64,000 nt of DNA from Planctomycetota bacterium (lineage in GTDB: Bacteria; Planctomycetota; UBA8108; UBA1146): assembly GCA_014240375.1 (NCBI GenBank), contig JAAZXB010000009.1:80405-144404 (forward strand), in the 5' to 3' direction. The notes under the pieces were generated by a model, which was given only the letters and a program-made list of their open reading frames with translations, made no database searches and was not told the DNA's origin. Shown one piece after another: positions 24,073 to 35,322 of this stretch (position 1 is its first letter; each line of letters starts with the position of its first letter). Both the position numbers and the translations under genes were made by a program.

Positions 24073-26261
24073 TGGGGAGTGAAGATCAGCGCCAACCTTC
24101 GGGTATCCGCAGATTGTTGGGCTATGCCCTTCCTCATTACAAGTCGATCATCGCCATCGTGCTGCTGATGTGCGTCTATGCCGGTGCCAACAGTCTCAGG
24201 TTGGGAGCCGTCGGGCTCGTCATCGACGGAGTGATCTCGCCGAGCCAGGACGGTTCTCGCGGCCGAACGCTGGCGCTATTCGAGGATCACCTGCTACCGC
24301 ATCTGCCAGGGGACATCCGATTACCGGATCGGACCGAATCTCGTTTTTCGATCGATGGAGCGTTGGTGGTCGGTTTTCCTGTGGTGGTTCCGGATGGCGA
24401 AAGCGACGCTGCTGTGGATCAGGCCTGGGATCATGCCTATCTGGTGACCGCTCGACTCAGAGACGGTGGTACCGTGGCGGATATTCGCGCCACCAGTATC
24501 CAACTGGATGGAGACTTCGAGTCGAAGGCACGTTCCATCACTGCAGCACAGTTGAGTGGCTTTGATATCGATCCTGGTGATCGCTCTCCCGACAGTGCAG
24601 TCATTGCAGAGATCGACGGCTCGGGACATCTGGTGGTCCAGAACGGATCCTCGGGAACCGGAGCACTTCAACTGCTGTGGTCAGTGTCCCTCTTCATCGC
24701 AGCACTTTCGCTGGTTGTGGCCACCACCGGTTTCTATCGATTGATCATGGGGCAACGAGTGAGGATTCAGGTGGTGGTGGATATTCGCAACCAACTGTAC
24801 CGCTTCCTTTCGTGTCAGTCGATCGAGTTCTTCGAATCGCGTCGACACGGGGATGTGGTCTCTCGTGCGGTGGGCGATGTGACGAGTATCTCTGCCTCGG
24901 TGCAGTTGCTCTTTGGTGAAATTCTTCAGAGCCCTCTGACCATCCTCTTCTCCCTGGCAGTGGCCTTCATCGCCTCCTGGCAGATGACGGTGGCTGCGAT
25001 TCCTTTGCTCCTGCTGCTGGCGTTCCCGGTGTTTCGCCAGGCAAAAAAGGTCCGTACTCGTTTCCGAGGGGCTCTCTCCCATGCTGGAGAGACGACGGAG
25101 GAGTTGTCCCAGTTGCTCTCTGGAATCAGGGTGGTGAAGAGTTTTGGGCTCGAGGAGCAACGTCAGAAGGAGTTTGAACGCACCTCTGATAAACTTCGGC
25201 GTGCCCAGGTCAGTACCGAGGTCGCTCGGGCCAAGGGTAGGAGCCTGGTCGAGGGGCTGTACAACCTGATTGCAGCGTTTGCCATTGCCGTCGGAGGCTG
25301 GGTGATCACCGATGGAATCGTCGATGTGACCTTCGGCGATTTTGCTGTGTTCATGGCGGCGATCTTGTCGTGCTATACCCCCATCAAGAACCTCGCAAGG
25401 ATGGCAACCACCATCGCGGAATCGTCTGCAGCGACCGATAGGATCTTCGAGGTTCTCGATACTCCTCTTCATGTGATCGATCGCCCCGAGGCGATAGCGA
25501 TGCTCCCCTTCAGCAGTGAAATCGAATTTCGAGATGTTTCCCACAGTTATGTGTCACAGGAGATTTGGGCACTCGATGGGATTCAGTTGAAGATCCAGAA
25601 GGGTGAGCGAGTGGCACTGGTCGGTCCTTCCGGATCGGGCAAGTCGACCCTCTTCGATGTTCTGGCCAGGTTCAGAGAACCGACTGGAGGATCTGTTTAT
25701 TTCGATGGCATCGAATATCGAGACCTGACTCATTCCTCGCTGCTGGATCAGATCGCCATCGTCGGCCAGGAACCGTTTCTGTTTCACACAACGGTGAAGG
25801 AGAACATCAGGGGAGGTAATGCTGAAGCTACCGATCAGCAGATCGAAACTGCGGCACGAGCCGCTTCGGTCCATGATGAGATTCTGGCTCTGCCCAGCGG
25901 CTACGACACCGTCATCGGTGAGCGAGGAGATCTCCTCTCCGGCGGCCAACGTCAACGCATCACCATCGCCAGGGCGATTCTCAAGAATGCTCCCATACTG
26001 CTTCTCGATGAGGCGACCGCTTCACTCGATTCAGAAAGTGAGCAGCGGGTCCATCGGGCGCTGCAACAGTTGATGAAGGATCGGACCGTGCTGGTGGTGG
26101 CTCATCGGCTCTCGACGATTCGTGATGTTGATCGAGTGGTGGTCCTCGATGGCGGTCGAATCGTCGAGCAGGGCACCGACCAACAGCTGCGATCTGCAGG
26201 GGGACTCTATGCACGTCTCAGCGAAATCCAGCAGGCCGGCCTGGCTGAGGGCAGCCAGTAA
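24072..26261 (+). CDS. ABC exporter, MsbA-like, with enlarged external loop
   Basis: A 729 aa half-size ABC exporter with fused membrane and ATPase domains. The ATPase part (from about residue 490) has Walker A VGPSGSGKST, signature LLSGGQRQR, Walker B ILLLDEATASLD and switch His in VAHRLSTI. TM1 lies at residues 25-48 and TM2 (LLWSVSLFIAALSLVVATTGFY) only at about 200-222. The roughly 140 residues between them are hydrophilic and should be outside the cytoplasm, which is unusual for MsbA. Coupling to the WaaE-like gene suggests flipping of a lipid-linked sugar such as lipid A/core. ATG 24072 has AAGGAGG at ideal spacing. The track's 24042 start lies inside the upstream gene. Confidence 0.88.
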   Translation: MGSEDQRQPSGIRRLLGYALPHYKSIIAIVLLMCVYAGANSLRLGAVGLVIDGVISPSQDGSRGRTLALFEDHLLPHLPGDIRLPDRTESRFSIDGALVVGFPVVVPDGESDAAVDQAWDHAYLVTARLRDGGTVADIRATSIQLDGDFESKARSITAAQLSGFDIDPGDRSPDSAVIAEIDGSGHLVVQNGSSGTGALQLLWSVSLFIAALSLVVATTGFYRLIMGQRVRIQVVVDIRNQLYRFLSCQSIEFFESRRHGDVVSRAVGDVTSISASVQLLFGEILQSPLTILFSLAVAFIASWQMTVAAIPLLLLLAFPVFRQAKKVRTRFRGALSHAGETTEELSQLLSGIRVVKSFGLEEQRQKEFERTSDKLRRAQVSTEVARAKGRSLVEGLYNLIAAFAIAVGGWVITDGIVDVTFGDFAVFMAAILSCYTPIKNLARMATTIAESSAATDRIFEVLDTPLHVIDRPEAIAMLPFSSEIEFRDVSHSYVSQEIWALDGIQLKIQKGERVALVGPSGSGKSTLFDVLARFREPTGGSVYFDGIEYRDLTHSSLLDQIAIVGQEPFLFHTTVKENIRGGNAEATDQQIETAARAASVHDEILALPSGYDTVIGERGDLLSGGQRQRITIARAILKNAPILLLDEATASLDSESEQRVHRALQQLMKDRTVLVVAHRLSTIRDVDRVVVLDGGRIVEQGTDQQLRSAGGLYARLSEIQQAGLAEGSQ

Positions 26262-26324
26262 AGTCGGCTGAATCTGGCCATCTGCGTTCATGACATTGGG
26301 ATAAGGGGTCGGTGGGTCAGTTTA

Positions 26325-26361
26325 TAGAGGCATTTGAGAGATGTGGTGAAAATTGCCTCTA
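26325..26361. repeat. 8 bp inverted repeat in AT-richer intergenic gap
   Basis: TAGAGGCA (26325-26332) and TGCCTCTA (26354-26361) are perfect inverted copies separated by 21 bp, in the 278 bp gap between the convergent exporter and aminotransferase genes. The gap is visibly richer in A and T than its surroundings. No T-run follows, so a terminator role is unsupported. Confidence 0.4.
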
Positions 26362-26539
26362 CCCGGCATTTCTTCCATGAATTCTGGCAGATAGCCTTGA
26401 TATTTAGAGGGAGTAACAACTTTGGTATGAAGGATGCATGTTAACAAGCAGCGGCAGGGAGATTTATTTTTCCCTTCGTTATTATTCAACTCTTCCTCGC
26501 TGTTGGGAGTGTGACTGTCGGAACCCCTTATACCGACAA

Positions 26540-27703
26540 TCACCTCCCATTTTTAATTCCCCCCCGGTCACCGACGAGATCCGCCAGCGCCTGGATCACC
26601 CTCATGGGATCTCCCTCGAGCAGCCGATGGTGTACTGGAAGGGCCAGTACCCTGCGCGCCGCTCGCTGTGCCACCGGGAATAACTCGGCGAGATCATCGG
26701 AGAGATATCGATCGGTGGAGAGGCAACTTTGTTGGGGAAGAGTGGAGGGGTAGTAGATCCCCGAATCGATTCCACGCTCGGCGAGCTGGTCGCGAATCTG
26801 GTCACGGTCGTCGACTTGCACGATGAACTGGTGCCAGCAGTGATCGGATCCCGATGTGCGCCCGAGGGGGACGACCCTCGAGGTCAGGTGGTGCTCCTTC
26901 AATGCGTGGAGGTATTCCTTCGCATTGCGCTGGCGGATCGCTTGTCGCTCATCGAGTCGCTGTAATTGCAGGGACAGGATGGCGCCCTGAAATCCGTCCA
27001 TTCGTGCATTCCAGCCCAGCATCTGATGATTGTAGCCACCCGCATCTCCGTGAACCCTCAACTGTCGCACCTTGTTGGCGATCTCGTCGTCCTGGCAAAC
27101 GATCATTCCCGCATCTCCTGCTGCCGCAAGATTCTTGGTCGGGTAGAAGGAGAATGCGCCCACATCTCCGATGGCTCCTGCCGGGCGACCCCCCTGGAAG
27201 ACGCCGAACGCCTGGGCAGCATCCTCGACGATGGGAATCTGCTGTTTCTGCGCGATCTTTAGCAGCGCATCCATGTCAGCGGTTTGACCGTAGAGGTGAA
27301 CCGGAAGGATGGCTCGAGTCCTGGACGAGATCAGCGTCTCTGCAGCAGCGGGGTCGATGCAAAGAGTATCGGGGTCCAGATCGCAGAAGATCGGCACGGC
27401 ACCCAACTGGACGATCACCGATGCCGTGGAGAAGAAACTGTAGGCGGGAACGATCACCTCATCTCCGGAGGTGACTCCAACGGCGCTGAGCGCCACCTTC
27501 AGCCCATCGGTACCGCTCGAGACGCCAAAGGCGTGCGCCACGCCGAGCCGTTCCTTGCAGGCGGATTCAAACCTCTCCACCTCTGCTCCGAGGCAGAAGG
27601 AATTGGAGTCGATGGCGTTGCCGAGTGCTTCAAGCCACTGGGTCTTCTCAGCAGCGTCATCCGGGCCGACGGCGACCATCCGGATTCTCTCGGTTGTGGA
27701 CAA
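26540..27703 (-). CDS. DegT/DnrJ/EryC1/StrS-family sugar aminotransferase
   Basis: A PLP-dependent aminotransferase that would convert a keto-sugar nucleotide to an amino-sugar for surface polysaccharide. The 387 aa protein shows GVSSGTDGLKVAL, DEVIVPAYSFFSTASVI, PVHLYGQTADMD, VEDAAQAFG and FSFYPTKNLAAAGDAGM, whose Lys binds PLP, then GWNARMDGFQGAILSLQL. The track starts at TTG 27718. I prefer TTG 27703, which has GGGAGG 5 nt upstream. It lies directly behind the epimerase gene on the same strand and may share its promoter at 28728-28757. The specific sugar cannot be told. Confidence 0.87.
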   Translation of the reverse strand: MSTTERIRMVAVGPDDAAEKTQWLEALGNAIDSNSFCLGAEVERFESACKERLGVAHAFGVSSGTDGLKVALSAVGVTSGDEVIVPAYSFFSTASVIVQLGAVPIFCDLDPDTLCIDPAAAETLISSRTRAILPVHLYGQTADMDALLKIAQKQQIPIVEDAAQAFGVFQGGRPAGAIGDVGAFSFYPTKNLAAAGDAGMIVCQDDEIANKVRQLRVHGDAGGYNHQMLGWNARMDGFQGAILSLQLQRLDERQAIRQRNAKEYLHALKEHHLTSRVVPLGRTSGSDHCWHQFIVQVDDRDQIRDQLAERGIDSGIYYPSTLPQQSCLSTDRYLSDDLAELFPVAQRAARRVLALPVHHRLLEGDPMRVIQALADLVGDRGGIKNGR

Positions 27704-27718
27704 GTTAGCCTCCCTCAA

Positions 27719-28687
27719 TCAGCCGTTACTCTTCTGGTCCTGAGATGAAAACCAGTCATGGAATTGCTTCAGGCCCTGCTCGATCGAGACTGCCGGTTCG
27801 AAGCCAAGTTTCGCTCTGGACTTCTCGATGCAGGCGCAGGTTTTGGACACATCTCCCGACTGGAAGGGATGAGGTTCGATGGTGTAGGGCTGACCACAGC
27901 AGGCCGCAATCGATTCGATCAGACGATCGAGGCGGATGCTGTCGTGATTGCCGAGGTTGAAAATCTCATACCCTTCGCAGCGATCGAGGGCTGCGAGAAC
28001 CCCTGCAGTGATGTCATCGATGTAAGTGAAATCTCGTTCAGAGGATCCATCCCCGTACATCGGGACCGGCAACCCCTGTTCGATCAACCGGGTGAACAGG
28101 TGGATCGCCATCTCGGGACGCTGCCTCGGGCCATAGACCGTGAAGAATCTCAGGCATGAGACATTGAGTCCGTGCAGGTGATGGAAGGTGTGGCACAGCA
28201 ATTCCCCCGCCTTCTTGGTCGCAGCATAAGGGGACACTGGATGATCGACCGGGTCACTCTCCTTGAAGGGCGTCTCGGTTCTTTCACCGTATACCGATGA
28301 TGACGAGGCGAAGACGAAATGGTCGATGGAATGTTCCCTGGCCATCTCCAGCAAGTTCGCCGTGCCATTGAGATTGACGTCAACGTAGAGAGCGGGCTGG
28401 CGGATCGAAGGTCTGACCCCGGCTTTGGCTGCCAGATGGATCACGCCATCGATGCTGCGGGTCCTGGCGATTTGCTGGAGCAACAGTCGATCACGAATAT
28501 CGCCCTTGATCAGCTCGAATCCGTTGCTCGACAGGCAGGGTTCGATGTTGGCGTGCTTGAGAGCCGGATCGTAATCATCGGTGAAGGAGTCGAGGCAGAG
28601 CACCTCGTCACCACGTTCGAGTAATCGTTGGCATAGGTGGCTTCCGATGAAGCCAGCACCGCCGGTCACGAGAATGTGGCTACCCAC
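27719..28687 (-). CDS. NAD-dependent epimerase/dehydratase, UDP-glucuronate 4-epimerase-like
   Basis: A 322 aa extended short-chain dehydrogenase acting on a nucleotide sugar. Motifs are GGAGFIGSHL for NAD, HLAAKAGVRPSI, the Ser of FASSSSVYG and catalytic YAATKK, then FFTVYGPRQRPEMAI and GDGSSERDFTYIDDI. The AKAGVRxSI and GPRxRPEMAI pattern points to UDP-glucuronate 4-epimerase (CapI/LspL type), though this is by resemblance only. The GTG start has AAGGGAG upstream. A good promoter precedes it (28728-28757). The aminotransferase gene follows at once, so these two probably serve the same surface sugar. Confidence 0.87.
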   Translation of the reverse strand: MGSHILVTGGAGFIGSHLCQRLLERGDEVLCLDSFTDDYDPALKHANIEPCLSSNGFELIKGDIRDRLLLQQIARTRSIDGVIHLAAKAGVRPSIRQPALYVDVNLNGTANLLEMAREHSIDHFVFASSSSVYGERTETPFKESDPVDHPVSPYAATKKAGELLCHTFHHLHGLNVSCLRFFTVYGPRQRPEMAIHLFTRLIEQGLPVPMYGDGSSERDFTYIDDITAGVLAALDRCEGYEIFNLGNHDSIRLDRLIESIAACCGQPYTIEPHPFQSGDVSKTCACIEKSRAKLGFEPAVSIEQGLKQFHDWFSSQDQKSNG

Positions 28688-28727
28688 CGGGGCTCCCTTT
28701 CGATGTGGATTCCTTCAGTTCGGAACG

Positions 28728-28757
28728 ATTCTAGGCGAGTATTGGAATCTCTGCCAA
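28728..28757 (-). promoter_or_regulatory. Predicted promoter of epimerase-aminotransferase operon
   Basis: On the minus strand TTGGCA (28757-28752) and TAGAAT (28733-28728), each 5 of 6 matches, lie 18 bp apart. The leader would be about 34 nt, with AAGGGAG before the GTG at 28687. Confidence 0.6.
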
Positions 28758-28779
28758 TGGAGCCGAGGAATCGCTCCAA

Positions 28780-29505
28780 TTATCCGTGATTCTGGTATCT
28801 GGTAGGGTCAGGAATCGCCGCCTCTTCGAACCCTCGTCTTCTGAGTCCACACGAATCGCATCGCCCGCAAGCCTGGCCTGCTGCGTCGGGAGCGTAACAG
28901 GAGAGGGTGAGCGATAGATCCACACCTAGTTCCGTCGCGGTGCGGATGATCTGGGCTTTGCTCATCTCCACCAGCGGGGACTGTAACCTCCACCACGGTT
29001 GATCCGACTGGTTTGACCCTTCCCGCGTCCCTCGGTGGGCTGCAAGCAGGAACGCTTCGAGAAATTCCGGGCGGCAATCGGGGTAGCCGCTGTAGTCGAG
29101 AGCATTGACTCCGATCCAGATGTCACGAACCGAACGTGCTTCTGCCGCAGCTACTGCCAGCGACAAGAACACGAGGTTTCTTGCCGGTACATAGGTCGTT
29201 GGAATCTCCTCGCGCTGGCTGGCCCCCTGCTGTGGCTCATCGGGGATGGGCGATGAGCCGAGCAGCGCGGATCCACCGATGTGGTCGAAGGGTAAGTCGA
29301 GGATCAGCGGTGGTGGCAGATCGAGGGAGTGGGCGATCAATCCGACCTGCTGCGTTTCGATCGAGTGGTTCTGGCCATAACGAAAAGTCAGTGGGAGCGG
29401 GCGAAATCCTCGCGAGATGGCGATGGCCAGGACGGTGGTGGAATCGAGGCCACCACTGGCCAGGGCGATCGAATCAAAGGAATCTTCCGGAGCGAAATCC
29501 GCCAC
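28780..29505 (-). CDS. queC: 7-cyano-7-deazaguanine synthase
   Basis: QueC uses ATP and ammonia to turn 7-carboxy-7-deazaguanine into preQ0, the precursor of queuosine in tRNA. The 241 aa protein has the PP-loop SGGLDSTTVLA near residue 18, RYGQNHSIE, VPARNLVFLSLAVA and the C-terminal zinc site CYAPDAAGQACGRCDSCGLR. The track ORF is far too long (start 29868). The GTG at 29505 is chosen because GAGGAGG lies 9 nt upstream and the length then fits the family. A promoter is predicted at 29541-29569. The GT4 gene is transcribed the other way from 29608. Confidence 0.93.
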   Translation of the reverse strand: MADFAPEDSFDSIALASGGLDSTTVLAIAISRGFRPLPLTFRYGQNHSIETQQVGLIAHSLDLPPPLILDLPFDHIGGSALLGSSPIPDEPQQGASQREEIPTTYVPARNLVFLSLAVAAAEARSVRDIWIGVNALDYSGYPDCRPEFLEAFLLAAHRGTREGSNQSDQPWWRLQSPLVEMSKAQIIRTATELGVDLSLTLSCYAPDAAGQACGRCDSCGLRRRGFEEAAIPDPTRYQNHG

Positions 29506-29540
29506 CTCGGGTACCTCCTCATGGTCGGGGTCTTCCAGGT

Positions 29541-29569
29541 CGTATATCCTGAGGCAAGTCTGTGGGCAA
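29541..29569 (-). promoter_or_regulatory. Possible promoter of queC
   Basis: On the minus strand TTGCCC (29569-29564) and TATACG (29546-29541), each 4 of 6 matches, are 17 bp apart, in the 102 bp divergent gap. Confidence 0.35.
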
Positions 29570-29607
29570 GGACAGGGTTGTATACGGAGCGGGAGAATGG
29601 GGGATCC

Positions 29608-30657
29608 TTGAAGATATTGATGGTAGGAGGGCGCCTCGACTGGTCGGTGCCCACGACTCATGCACTGGGTCTTGCCGAAGGTCTGATCCAGCGTGGGCAC
29701 GAGATCCAGATGGTGTGTCGTGGTGGCGTCTTCTTGCCGCGATTCCGCGAGATCGGTGCCGAGGTATACCAATATCCCTCCTCGTGGCTGGCCCGCCGTC
29801 GCCTCATGATGTTTCTGCAAGACTTCGATCCGGTGGTGGTTCATGCCACAGGCGGACTGGGGGCGCAAAAGATCGCATTGAGATTATCCAAGGTCCTCGG
29901 TCGTCCGATGGTCCATACCGTGCATTCCTGGCTGAGTGGCGAGCGGTCTGCCCGGGCGACGCGTCATGCCTCGGCGGTGATCGTCGTCAATCAGGATCTG
30001 CGGGAGCATCTGGTCGGAGAACTGGGGATCTCCAAGGATAAGATCCGCGTCATTCCTTACGGCATCGAGATCCCCGAGGTGGTTCGAGAAGCGTGGAGTC
30101 CCAAGGGGATCCCGGTGATCGGAACCGTTGGAAGGCTCGATAAAGGGAGACGGCTCGACGATTTCCTCAAGGCTGCGGGATTGCTGAGAAAGAAGATCGG
30201 AGACGTAGTCTTCACGGTGCTGGGAGAGGGTCCGGATGAGCGCCGACTTCGGTCAGTCTGCAAGACGATGGATCTCGAGGGGCACCTGACTTTTGCCGCT
30301 CCTCCGGCAGATATCGATGCGGTATATCGAGCTTTTGATGTGTTGATGCTGGTCAGCGACTGGGGGGGAGCAGGTCTACACATGCTGGAAGGCCTTGCTC
30401 GGGGGATTCCTACCATCGCCACCGGCGGGGGAGAGATCCTCTCGCTGCTGGGGGAAGAGGGAATCTGCACCCTGGTTCGACCGGGAGATCCCGAGGCACT
30501 GGCCGAGGAAGGGGAGCGATTGCTGGCGGATCCTCAACGGGCGCGCAACCAGGTTGTGGTCGGAGTGGAGCATGTTCGTCGTCACTTCCCGATGCGAGCG
30601 ATGCTCGAACGGGTGGAAGAACTTCATAAGAGCCTCACGCAGACCCCTGTTACATGA
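29608..30657 (+). CDS. Family 4 glycosyltransferase
   Basis: A 349 aa GT-B retaining glycosyltransferase. The N-terminal domain reads ILMVGGRLDWSVPTTHALGLAEGL and FDPVVVHATGGLGAQ. The C-terminal nucleotide-sugar domain reads VIGTVGRLDKGRRLDDFLKAAGLL, TVLGEGPDERRL and the E-x7-E region GAGLHMLEGLARGIPTIATGGGE. It probably adds a sugar to an envelope polysaccharide. The track start 29329 overlaps queC. I prefer TTG 29608, with GGGGGA just upstream, though ATG 29620 cannot be excluded. It ends 112 nt before kdsB. Confidence 0.85.
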   Translation: MKILMVGGRLDWSVPTTHALGLAEGLIQRGHEIQMVCRGGVFLPRFREIGAEVYQYPSSWLARRRLMMFLQDFDPVVVHATGGLGAQKIALRLSKVLGRPMVHTVHSWLSGERSARATRHASAVIVVNQDLREHLVGELGISKDKIRVIPYGIEIPEVVREAWSPKGIPVIGTVGRLDKGRRLDDFLKAAGLLRKKIGDVVFTVLGEGPDERRLRSVCKTMDLEGHLTFAAPPADIDAVYRAFDVLMLVSDWGGAGLHMLEGLARGIPTIATGGGEILSLLGEEGICTLVRPGDPEALAEEGERLLADPQRARNQVVVGVEHVRRHFPMRAMLERVEELHKSLTQTPVT

Positions 30658-30734
30658 TCGTCCTGCCAGCGGATCATCCGGGTCGCTATTGCGGGTCGAT
30701 GTCGGTCGATCGCGCGGATCCAACGGTCGACTGG

Positions 30735-30763
30735 TGGACAGGGGCGCCTGCCACGCTTATCCT
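30735..30763 (+). promoter_or_regulatory. Predicted promoter placing the start on the kdsB ATG
   Basis: TGGACA (30735-30740, 5 of 6) and TATCCT (30758-30763, 4 of 6) are 17 bp apart. The -10 ends 6 nt before ATG 30770, the same geometry as at aroC, and no Shine-Dalgarno site is present. Confidence 0.5.
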
Positions 30764-30769
30764 CATGCC

Positions 30770-33622
<2,853 letters not shown>

Positions 33623-33645
33623 GGGATCTCTCAGGGAGATATTCG

Positions 33646-35322
33646 ATGACTTCGCGCAGGGTGCTCATCACAGCGGCGTTACCGTACGCCAATAACCATC
33701 CGCATCTGGGGCACATCGCTGGGGTCTACCTTCCGGCGGACACCTACAATCGATATCTGCGCCTGGTTGGAGTCGAGACTATTTTCATCTGTGGCAGTGA
33801 TGATCATGGGGTTCCCATCACGATCTCTGCCCAGAAAGAAAACAGTACTCCACGGGAAGTGGTGCACAGATATCGCTCCATCCAGGAGCAAGGTTTTTCG
33901 GCTCTGGGGATCTCATTTGATCATTACAGCGGAACCTCCACCTGTGAAGGTCACCAGGAATTGGCGCAGGAGTTCTTCCTCAAGATTCGCGATCGAGGCG
34001 ATATCGAGGAAAAGGTCACGGACCAGTTTCGCTGTACGGATTGCGACATGTTCCTCCCCGATCGCTATGTCGAGGGGGATTGTCCTCTGTGTGGCGCCAG
34101 TGATGCACGTGGAGATCAATGCGATGCGTGCGGTGGTGCCTTTGAGCAGGATCTGCTGATCAAGCCACGCTGTGTCAATTGCGGATCCAATCCTCAGCTC
34201 ACCTCGACCCGACACTGGTTCTTTCGCCTCGATCGTTACGAGGAGAGGCTGGAAGAGTGGCTCGAGAGTCGTGAAGGCTGGCGTGACAATGTACGAAACT
34301 TCTCCCGCGGAATCGTACGGGAGGGATTGCCCGCCAGGAGCATCACCAGAGATCTCGAATGGGGTGTGCCTGTGCCCCTGGAAGAGGCGAAAGACAAGGT
34401 ATTGTACGTCTGGTTCGATGCCCCGATCGGTTACATCTCCTTCACTCGTGAGATGTTCAGGGCAAGGGGGCAGGAGGATGAATGGCGCTCCTGGTGGTCC
34501 GATGAAGACGTGGAGATCGTCCACTTTCTCGGTAAGGACAACATCATCTTTCATGCAGTGATCTGGCCATCGATGCTGCTGGGGCATGGTGACTTCAGGT
34601 TGCCCACGTCGATACCTGCTAACGAGTATCTCAACTTCAAAGGTGAAAAGTTTTCCAAGTCGAAAGGGGTCGGTGTCACGGCACAACAGATCCTTGAGCA
34701 ATTCGATGCGGATCGAGTTCGCTACTACCTGACAGCGATTGCGCCCGAGGGCAAAGACTCCTCCTTCACCTGGGAAGATTTCATCCAGAGGAATAACGAT
34801 GAACTGTCCGATGTAGTGGGCAACTTTGCCCACCGCGTGCTGACTTTTACGGTCAAGAATTTTGAGACCAAGGTGCCTGCCGGAGTGGAGGACTCTCCAT
34901 TCCTTGAAGAGGTCTTGAGTGTGGTTTCCGAGGCTCGGGAGCAGTGGTCAAAATCTTTCGATCGACAGAGATTCAGAGAAGCTCTCGACCGAGTCGTGAC
35001 CCTGGCTCGTCATGGAAATCGTATCTTTGATGCTGCAGAACCGTGGAAGAGTCGCAAGGTCGACCTGGAACGATGCGGTGCAGACCTGGCAGCACTGCTG
35101 GAACTGGTGCACGCAGTTTCATTACTGCTGCTACCGTTCTTGCCGGTCAGCGCGAACAAGTTGGCAGCGACTTTTTCCGACGCCACAGCCGACCCTGAAA
35201 CTGCGGTGATGAAACTGGGGACCGAGCACTTGCTACAGCCAGGTGCACTCCTCAATCCTCCCGGGATCCTCTACCCTCGGCTGGAATTGCTCGACGATGA
35301 AGAAGAGGGCCCCGCCTCGTAA
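33646..35322 (+). CDS. metG: Methionyl-tRNA synthetase
   Basis: Charges tRNA(Met). The 558 aa protein has the HIGH-type PHLGHIAG near residue 20, a zinc-knuckle insert with CTDC...CPLC...CDACG...CVNCG, WFDAPIGYISF, GKDNIIFHAVIWPSMLLG and the KMSKS-type GEKFSKSKG. It lacks the C-terminal tRNA-binding (EMAP-like) extension of E. coli MetG. ATG 33646 has GGGAGA upstream. The track's GTG at 33619 overlaps the preceding gene. Its last 52 nt overlap the convergent ChaN-family gene. Confidence 0.95.
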   Translation: MTSRRVLITAALPYANNHPHLGHIAGVYLPADTYNRYLRLVGVETIFICGSDDHGVPITISAQKENSTPREVVHRYRSIQEQGFSALGISFDHYSGTSTCEGHQELAQEFFLKIRDRGDIEEKVTDQFRCTDCDMFLPDRYVEGDCPLCGASDARGDQCDACGGAFEQDLLIKPRCVNCGSNPQLTSTRHWFFRLDRYEERLEEWLESREGWRDNVRNFSRGIVREGLPARSITRDLEWGVPVPLEEAKDKVLYVWFDAPIGYISFTREMFRARGQEDEWRSWWSDEDVEIVHFLGKDNIIFHAVIWPSMLLGHGDFRLPTSIPANEYLNFKGEKFSKSKGVGVTAQQILEQFDADRVRYYLTAIAPEGKDSSFTWEDFIQRNNDELSDVVGNFAHRVLTFTVKNFETKVPAGVEDSPFLEEVLSVVSEAREQWSKSFDRQRFREALDRVVTLARHGNRIFDAAEPWKSRKVDLERCGADLAALLELVHAVSLLLLPFLPVSANKLAATFSDATADPETAVMKLGTEHLLQPGALLNPPGILYPRLELLDDEEEGPAS

